A stretch of DNA of 64,000 nucleotides. It comes from Pseudoflavonifractor_A sp022772585 (GTDB lineage Bacteria; Bacillota; Clostridia; Oscillospirales; Oscillospiraceae). The stretch's first letter is position 1; each line of letters starts with the position of its first letter. The position numbers and the translations under genes were made by a program. Below are positions 59,024-64,000 of the stretch, in pieces. A model generated the notes under the pieces. It saw only the letters and a list, made by a program, of their open reading frames with translations, searched no databases and was not told the DNA's origin. The stretch is taken from contig NZ_JBQHUB010000014.1 in assembly GCF_052065415.1 (NCBI RefSeq), forward strand, positions 7,311 to 71,310, in the 5' to 3' direction.

Positions 59024-61609
59024 ATGAACATCCTCATCATCGGCGGCGTGGCTGCCGGCACCAAGACCGCGGCCAAGCTCAAGCGCATCGACCGTAGCCT
59101 CAACGTCACCATCCTCACCAAAGACCGGGACATCTCCTACGCCGGCTGCGGCCTGCCCTACTACGTAGGCGGCCTGATCGGGACCCGGGAGGAGCTCATC
59201 GTCAACACCCCGGAGAAGTTCTCCGCCCTCACCGGCGTGGAGGTGCTGACCCGGCGGGAGGCCGTGGTCCTGGACAGCACCGGCAAGACCGTCACCGCCA
59301 AAAATCTAGACACCGGCGCCGAGGAGCGCTATGCCTATGACGCCTGCGTCATCGCCACCGGCGCCTCTCCCATCGTGCCCCCCCTGCCCGGCATGGACCT
59401 GACCGGCGTATTCAAGCTCCGCACCCCCGACGACGCCATCGGCCTGCGGGCGTACATCGAGAACAACAAGCCCCGCCGGGCCGTGGTGGTGGGCGGCGGC
59501 TTCATCGGCCTGGAGGCCGCTGAGAACCTGAAGGCCCAGGGCCTTTCGGTCACCGTGGTGGACATGGCCCCCCAGGTCATGCCCAACATCTTCGACCGGG
59601 AGATGGCCGGCTTCGTCAAGGCCCACCTGCAGAAAAACGGCATCCGGGTCCTCACCTCCACCCCGCTGGAGTCCATCCTGGGCAGCGGCCGTGTGGACGC
59701 CGTAAAGACCGGCGGCGGCACCCTCTCCGCCGACGTGGTGGTACTCTCCATCGGCATCCGGCCCAACACCGCCTTCCTCCAGGACAGCGGCATCGAGCTC
59801 TTCAAGGGCACCGTGGTGGTGGATGACCAGATGCGCACCAGTCTGCCCGACGTATATGCCGCCGGTGACTGCGCCATGGTCAAAAACCGCGTCACCGGCG
59901 CCGGCCAGTGGTCGGCCATGGGCTCCTCCGCCAACTATGAGGGCCGCACCCTGGCCCAGGTGCTGGGAGGGGACGGCTCCGCCCGCTATCCCGGCGTGCT
60001 GGGCACCGGCGTGGTCAAGCTGCCCGGTCTCAACTGCGGCCGCACCGGACTCACCGAGGAGGCCGCCCGGGCCGCCGGCTACGATGTGGAGACCGTGCTG
60101 GCCGTCACTGACGACAAGGCCCACTACTATCCCGACTCCGGCGAGTTCATCACCAAGCTCATCGCCGACCGGGCCAGCCACAAGCTGCTGGGCATACAGG
60201 TCCTGGGCGGCGGCGCGGTGGACAAGATGGTGGACATCGCCGTCACCGGCATCTCCATGGGCGCCCGGCTGGAGGATTTCTCCAACCTGGACTACGCCTA
60301 CGCGCCCCCCTTCTCCACCGCCATCCACCCCTTCGTGCAGGCGGTCTATGTGCTGCTCAACAAGCTCTCCGGCGAATATGAGACCTTCACCCCCGCCCAG
60401 TTCGCCGCCGGCGAGGCCGCCGGTTATACCATCGTGGACACCGGCGTCCAGCCCGTGGTCCCCGGCGCGCTGCGCCTGGAGCTCACAGAGGTCAACGGCC
60501 CTGTGGAGGGTCTGGACAAGGACGCCAAGCTGCTGCTGGTGTGCAACCGGGGCAAGCGGGCCTATTTCCTGCAGAACCGCCTGAAATACTACGGCTACAC
60601 CAACACCCGGGTACTGGAGGGCGGCGTCACCTTCAACCAGGTGAAGGCCCCCGGCGTGACTGCCTCCGTCACTCCCGAGCAGATCACCGCCGTGAAGGCC
60701 CTGGGCTTCCTCTTCGACAAGCGCAGCGCCGACAAGTTCAACGGCCGCATCATCACCCGCAACGGCAAGATCACCGCCGAGGAGCAGATGGCCATTGCCG
60801 AGGCCGCCCAGCGCTTCGGCTCCGGCGAGGTCACCATGACCTCCCGTCTGACCCTGGAAATCCAGGGCGTGCCCTATGAGAACATCGAGCCCATGCGGGA
60901 GTTCCTGGCCCAGGCCGGACTGGAGACCGGCGGCACCGGCTCCCAGGTCCGCCCGGTGGTCTCCTGCAAGGGTACCACCTGCCAGTACGGCCTGATCGAC
61001 ACCTTCGACCTCTCCCAGGAGATCCACGAGCGCTTCTACGAGGGCTATCACGGCATCAAGCTGCCCCACAAGTTCAAGATCGCCGTGGGCGGCTGCCCCA
61101 ATAACTGCGTCAAGCCCGATCTGAACGACCTGGGCGTGGTGGGCCAGCGGGTCCCCCAGGTAGACCTGGACAAATGCCGCGGCTGCAAGCTCTGCCAGGT
61201 GGAGAAGGCCTGTCCCATCCATGTGGCTTCCCTGCAGGACGGCAAGCTGGTCATCGACCCCGACCAGTGCAACCACTGCGGCCGCTGCGTGGGCAAGTGC
61301 CCCTTCCACGCTGTGGAGGGCTATACCAACGGCTACCGCATCTTCATCGGTGGACGCTGGGGCAAGAAGGTGGCCCAGGGTCTCCCCCTCAGCCCCGTGT
61401 TTACCAGCCGTGAGGAGGTCCTCTCCGTCATCGAGAAGGCCATCCTCCTCTTCCGGGAGCAGGGCATCACCGGCGAGCGCTTTGCCGACACCGTGGCCCG
61501 TCTGGGCCTGGAGAATGTGGAGCGGCAGCTCCTCAGCGACGAGCTCCTTGCCCGCAAGGATGAGAACCTGAAAGCCCAGAAGCACCTGAAGGGCGGCGCC
61601 ACCTGCTGA
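59024..61609 (+). CDS. Four-module fusion: CoA-disulfide-reductase-like flavoprotein, rhodanese, sulfite-reductase-like domain and 2[4Fe-4S] ferredoxin
   Basis: 861 residues. Module 1 (1-445): FAD/NAD disulfide oxidoreductase with IIGGVAAGTKTA, active Cys42 in SYAGCGLPYYVGG and AAGDCAMV, as in CoA-disulfide and persulfide reductases. Module 2 (about 455-555): rhodanese-like, Cys507 in LLLVCNRGKRAYFL. Module 3 (about 560-705): nitrite/sulfite-reductase-like, with C648 and C653 (CKGTTC) and C691, C695 (GGCPNNC) positioned for a siroheme-4Fe-4S centre. Module 4 (from 718): CRGCKLCQVEKACP and CNHCGRCVGKCP clusters. A role in reducing persulfide or sulfite to sulfide is inferred. It is monocistronic. 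Confidence 0.9.
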   Translation: MNILIIGGVAAGTKTAAKLKRIDRSLNVTILTKDRDISYAGCGLPYYVGGLIGTREELIVNTPEKFSALTGVEVLTRREAVVLDSTGKTVTAKNLDTGAEERYAYDACVIATGASPIVPPLPGMDLTGVFKLRTPDDAIGLRAYIENNKPRRAVVVGGGFIGLEAAENLKAQGLSVTVVDMAPQVMPNIFDREMAGFVKAHLQKNGIRVLTSTPLESILGSGRVDAVKTGGGTLSADVVVLSIGIRPNTAFLQDSGIELFKGTVVVDDQMRTSLPDVYAAGDCAMVKNRVTGAGQWSAMGSSANYEGRTLAQVLGGDGSARYPGVLGTGVVKLPGLNCGRTGLTEEAARAAGYDVETVLAVTDDKAHYYPDSGEFITKLIADRASHKLLGIQVLGGGAVDKMVDIAVTGISMGARLEDFSNLDYAYAPPFSTAIHPFVQAVYVLLNKLSGEYETFTPAQFAAGEAAGYTIVDTGVQPVVPGALRLELTEVNGPVEGLDKDAKLLLVCNRGKRAYFLQNRLKYYGYTNTRVLEGGVTFNQVKAPGVTASVTPEQITAVKALGFLFDKRSADKFNGRIITRNGKITAEEQMAIAEAAQRFGSGEVTMTSRLTLEIQGVPYENIEPMREFLAQAGLETGGTGSQVRPVVSCKGTTCQYGLIDTFDLSQEIHERFYEGYHGIKLPHKFKIAVGGCPNNCVKPDLNDLGVVGQRVPQVDLDKCRGCKLCQVEKACPIHVASLQDGKLVIDPDQCNHCGRCVGKCPFHAVEGYTNGYRIFIGGRWGKKVAQGLPLSPVFTSREEVLSVIEKAILLFREQGITGERFADTVARLGLENVERQLLSDELLARKDENLKAQKHLKGGATC

Positions 61610-61628
61610 TCCTCCTGTATACATGACA

Positions 61629-61660
61629 GATCCCGCCGCTCCCATGGGAGCGGCGGGATC
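61629..61660. terminator. Terminator between the sulfur-redox fusion and the M56 gene
   Basis: Perfect 15-bp stem GATCCCGCCGCTCCC (61629-61643) with GGGAGCGGCGGGATC (61646-61660) and a 2-base loop, between convergent genes; T-rich on the plus side. Confidence 0.85.
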
Positions 61661-61666
61661 TTGCTG

Positions 61667-63409
61667 TTATTTTTCCTGCCGGTAGGCGGCCACCCACTGG
61701 GCCGCGATGATCCGGTCCTCCGCCACCGTCAGCTCCAGCAGGCTGTCCCCGGCAGAGCCGGGCACAGGCCGGCTCTCAAAGTAAAACTGTTCGTAAGAGC
61801 GGTCCTCCGGCCAGATCCCGTTAGCGGGCAGGTTGATGGGGCCCAGCTCCACCTCCCTGTCAATGGGGAGGGTCCAGGGTCCCTGTTCCATCGCCCGCCA
61901 GGTCATGGTCTCCCGAGAGGCCGACAGGGGCTGAAAGGTGAAGGTACGGGCCTGGGCGTCGTAGCTTCCCTCCTTGGCATGGACCACCCCGGACCACTTC
62001 TCCTGATCCGCGCCGTCCGACGTCCCGGCCGCCTGTTCCGGCTCTGTCCAGGTCTCCTGCACGGCCTCCAGAGAGATGACACCGCGCGCCTTCCCGTCGG
62101 ACACGGTGATGGTACACCGCGCTTCCTCCGCCAGCGCCCGGGCCAGGCTCTCTTCACGGACGGCATTGTTCCCCGACTCAAAGCGGACCTCCCAGGTCCC
62201 GCTCTCCCCATCCGGCGCCATAAGAAAGCCCTGGATGTTCTTGAAGCCCGTCAGCCGCCGCAGCGCCTCGCTGGGCTCCAGCTCCCAGCTCAGCCCCGCA
62301 AGGGCTGTCTCATCCGCACAGGCCACCGGGAGGGTATAGGTCACATTGTGGATGGCGGTCCCGCCACTCCAAAAGGCGTTCTCCTCCACCGTCACCCGAA
62401 GTTCCCCGATCTCCAGCCCTTCCGGGAGCGTGGTCTTCTCCCCGCAGCTCACCAGACTCCCGGCCAGCAGGGCCGCGCACACCGCCGCCGCCAGGGCCAG
62501 GCGCCCGGGCCGCCGGGGCGTGCCGTCCATCAGACTGACAAAGCGCCGTTTCAGGTCCCGCCGGCCGCCGGAGAACCGGGAGGTCAATGCCGCTGCAGAA
62601 GCATGCCCGCCCACCGCCGTGCGCAGCAGGGCGGCGCCGTAACGGCGGCGGTAGTCCGCCCCCTGCCCCCGCAGGATCTGGGCGTCGCAGGCCAGCTCCG
62701 CCTCCCGGCCGGCCGCCCGGCGGAAGAGCCACACCGCCGGGTTGAACCAGTGGAGGGCGTTGGCCGCTGTCAGGAGCAGCTGATACCACAGGTCCCGCCG
62801 CACAAAGTGGGTATACTCGTGGAGAAGGGCGAATTCCCGCTCCTCCCCCTCCAGCCCCTGGGGCAGCACGATGACCGGAGCGCGAAAGCCCATCAGAAGA
62901 GGGCTTTCCGCCAGAGGACACTCCCATACCGGCAGTCCGCCGTATTCTCCCGCCTTTCGGCTCCACCGGCGGACCGTCCGCCGAAAACGGAGGTAGTCCG
63001 CCCCCTGCCACAGCAGGAAGCCGGACGCCCCCGCCGCCCACAGTACAAAGACCGCACCGTCAGCCGGGATAAGAGCCGAACCGGAGACGCTCCCAAGCAC
63101 CGTGGGACCGCCCTCTTCTGCCTCGCCGGCCGCCGGTCCCGTCGGAAGGGGCCGGACGGCAGAAACATCCGCCGGTTCCGGGGACACGGTGATACGGTAT
63201 TCTGCCGCCGGAGCGGCCAGGCGCACCGGCGCCCCCGGCAGGCTGATGTTCAGGGGGATGACCAGCCGTACCGCCACCGCCAACCAGACCCAGTACCGCC
63301 AGGCCGGGGCGAAGCGCCGGTCCAGCACCGGCGTCAGGGCCAGCAGGCCCCCAATGACCGCCGTCATCGCCAGCGACACCTCTGCCAGCCCGGCCAAAAA
63401 GGCGTTCAT
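61667..63409 (-). CDS. M56-family membrane metalloprotease (BlaR1/MecR1-like) with non-penicillin-binding sensor domain
   Basis: 580 residues. About four membrane helices, with the zinc protease motif in LLHEYTHFVRRDLWYQ and a second acidic helix (ANALHWFNPAVWLF). After the last helix (about 278-300, ending LVSCGEKT) about 280 extracellular residues form a beta-rich domain without penicillin-binding SxxK/KTG motifs, so it does not sense beta-lactams as BlaR1 does. Its signal is unknown. It is expected to cleave or inactivate the partner BlaI-type repressor. The start overlaps the repressor stop by 4 bp. Confidence 0.88.
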   Translation of the reverse strand: MNAFLAGLAEVSLAMTAVIGGLLALTPVLDRRFAPAWRYWVWLAVAVRLVIPLNISLPGAPVRLAAPAAEYRITVSPEPADVSAVRPLPTGPAAGEAEEGGPTVLGSVSGSALIPADGAVFVLWAAGASGFLLWQGADYLRFRRTVRRWSRKAGEYGGLPVWECPLAESPLLMGFRAPVIVLPQGLEGEEREFALLHEYTHFVRRDLWYQLLLTAANALHWFNPAVWLFRRAAGREAELACDAQILRGQGADYRRRYGAALLRTAVGGHASAAALTSRFSGGRRDLKRRFVSLMDGTPRRPGRLALAAAVCAALLAGSLVSCGEKTTLPEGLEIGELRVTVEENAFWSGGTAIHNVTYTLPVACADETALAGLSWELEPSEALRRLTGFKNIQGFLMAPDGESGTWEVRFESGNNAVREESLARALAEEARCTITVSDGKARGVISLEAVQETWTEPEQAAGTSDGADQEKWSGVVHAKEGSYDAQARTFTFQPLSASRETMTWRAMEQGPWTLPIDREVELGPINLPANGIWPEDRSYEQFYFESRPVPGSAGDSLLELTVAEDRIIAAQWVAAYRQEK

Positions 63410-63786
63410 TCCGGCCCGCCCCCCTTCAATATCTCCTCCAGCTCGGCCACATCCCGCTCCGAGATGGCCCGGCTCTCCATCAGCGCCGCCACCAGGCTGG
63501 GCAGGGACCCGCCGTGGAGCCGCCGGAGGAAGCTGCGGCTCTCAGCGGCCAGGTACTCGTGCCGCTCCACCAGAGGGCGGTACCGGTTACTGCGGCCCGC
63601 CTTCTCCCGCGCCACGAACCCCCGCTCCTCCAGCCGGGACAGGAGCTTGAGCAGCGTGGCCATGTGCCAGCCCCGGCCAGACAGCTCCTCCATCAGCGCC
63701 CCGGAGGACACGGGATACTCCTTCTGCTTCCAGAGCGCCTGCATCACCTCCAGCTCGGCGTCAGGCAGGTGGGGATATCCCTCCAT
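63406..63786 (-). CDS. BlaI/MecI-family transcriptional repressor
   Basis: 126 residues. Winged helix (LPDAELEVMQALWKQKEYPV, then WHMATLLKLLSRLEERGFVA) and a C-terminal dimer helix segment (SLPSLVAALMESRAISERDV). It represses its own operon with the M56 protease, which removes repression on signal. Two dyads in the promoter are suitable operators. Start ATG 63786 is preceded by AAGGAGGG. Confidence 0.92.
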   Translation of the reverse strand: MEGYPHLPDAELEVMQALWKQKEYPVSSGALMEELSGRGWHMATLLKLLSRLEERGFVAREKAGRSNRYRPLVERHEYLAAESRSFLRRLHGGSLPSLVAALMESRAISERDVAELEEILKGGGPE

Positions 63787-63806
63787 ATTCCGTCCCTCCT
63801 TCCATT

Positions 63807-63857
63807 AGACATTTGTCTTTCCATATTTATTTTACAATTGTCTAATACTGTTGTCAA
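63807..63857 (-). promoter_or_regulatory. BlaI-type promoter with two operators
   Basis: On the minus strand TTGACA (complement of 63852-63857), 17-bp spacer, TAAAAT (complement of 63829-63834). Operator 1, with an ACAATTGT centre (63834-63841), fills the spacer. Operator 2, AGACATTTGTCT (63807-63818), lies over the transcript start. Both share TTAGACA half-sites with ACA/TGT cores, as in BlaI/MecI operators. Confidence 0.8.
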
Positions 63858-63931
63858 GTGCCTGTGTAAAACTCCCTTTTCCCCTGAGTGTTGACGAAAT
63901 CATTTTTAAAGGCAAAACAGGCCATAAAAAA

Positions 63932-64000
63932 GGGGGGGGGGGGCGGCCCGCGGCGCCCCCCCCGCGGGTGGCATATCGCGGTCCGGTGCGTGCGGATTTT
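63932..64000. other. Poly-G/poly-C terminus, probable assembly artefact
   Basis: Twelve consecutive G residues (63932-63943), then almost only G and C with an eight-C run (63956-63963). This composition appears nowhere else in the window and begins after an ordinary AT-rich stretch. Homopolymer G at a sequence end is typical of a sequencing or assembly error. Confidence 0.6.

Noticed and set aside
59306..61645. Long minus-strand open frame opposite the sulfur-redox fusion
   Set aside because: Antisense shadow of a gene with clear domains; its product is a Gly/Ala/Leu/His-rich string without family features.
61667..63786. Beta-lactam resistance regulator (BlaR1-BlaI) assignment
   Set aside because: The protease lacks a penicillin-binding domain and no beta-lactamase is adjacent; only the BlaI/M56 architecture is supported.

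Overview
The window looks like the chromosome of a GC-rich, anaerobic, low-oxygen-adapted Firmicute, most likely an Oscillospiraceae-type gut clostridium. The supporting signs are a CIRCE-controlled hrcA-grpE-dnaK-dnaJ operon, an RNase J, a clostridial GlgC/GlgD glycogen operon, a rubredoxin plus flavodiiron protein, strong AGGAGG ribosome binding sites and sigma-A promoters with 17-bp spacers. I cannot name the genus from sequence alone. No rRNA, tRNA, CRISPR array, intact insertion sequence or prophage was seen.

Layout. 1-8 kb is an accessory-looking stretch: an AT-rich ATPase fragment, a SirTM-type sirtuin overlapping its macrodomain partner, then two small redox or hydrolase clusters, each read away from a divergent regulator (HxlR at 2.6 kb, MerR at 5.3 kb). 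8-11.7 kb carries a DUF255 thioredoxin-fold protein, a tocopherol-cyclase-like protein and two very small proteins. 11.8-18.4 kb is a potassium module: KdpE and KdpD on the minus strand face a TrkH/KtrB and TrkA/KtrA pair on the plus strand, with a one-helix small protein between them and no KdpFABC. 18.5-25.8 kb holds housekeeping genes (phosphatase, phosphoesterase, flavoprotein, a polar amino-acid ABC transporter, MobA, a DD-carboxypeptidase).

25.9-35.2 kb is a complete glycogen locus, glgB-glgC-glgD-glgA-glgP, preceded by a consensus promoter and a leader hairpin. GlgB and GlgA both end in lysine/alanine-rich, histone-H1-like tails. 35.3-40.2 kb has an oxygen-detoxification pair (rubredoxin and FprA), a cysteine desulfurase, a MATE pump and a metallo-beta-lactamase-fold enzyme. 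40.3-45.2 kb is the heat-shock operon. 45.4-58.9 kb is cell-envelope and general metabolism: a PMT-type glycosyltransferase with an inserted beta-sandwich module, PHP phosphatase, RpiB, YjdF with a candidate yjdF riboswitch, XpaC, VanW, a NodB deacetylase, RNase J, a GNAT protein apparently initiated at AUC, and an NlpC/P60 peptidase. 59.0-61.6 kb encodes an 861-residue four-module sulfur-redox fusion. The window closes with a BlaI/M56 regulator pair and a poly-G terminus that looks like an assembly artefact.

Between the genes lies a family of hairpin-rich intergenic elements. Two copies (8.2-8.4 kb and 15.25-15.4 kb) are clearly homologous, keep their paired arms although the arm sequences differ, and both start at the stop codon of a minus-strand gene.
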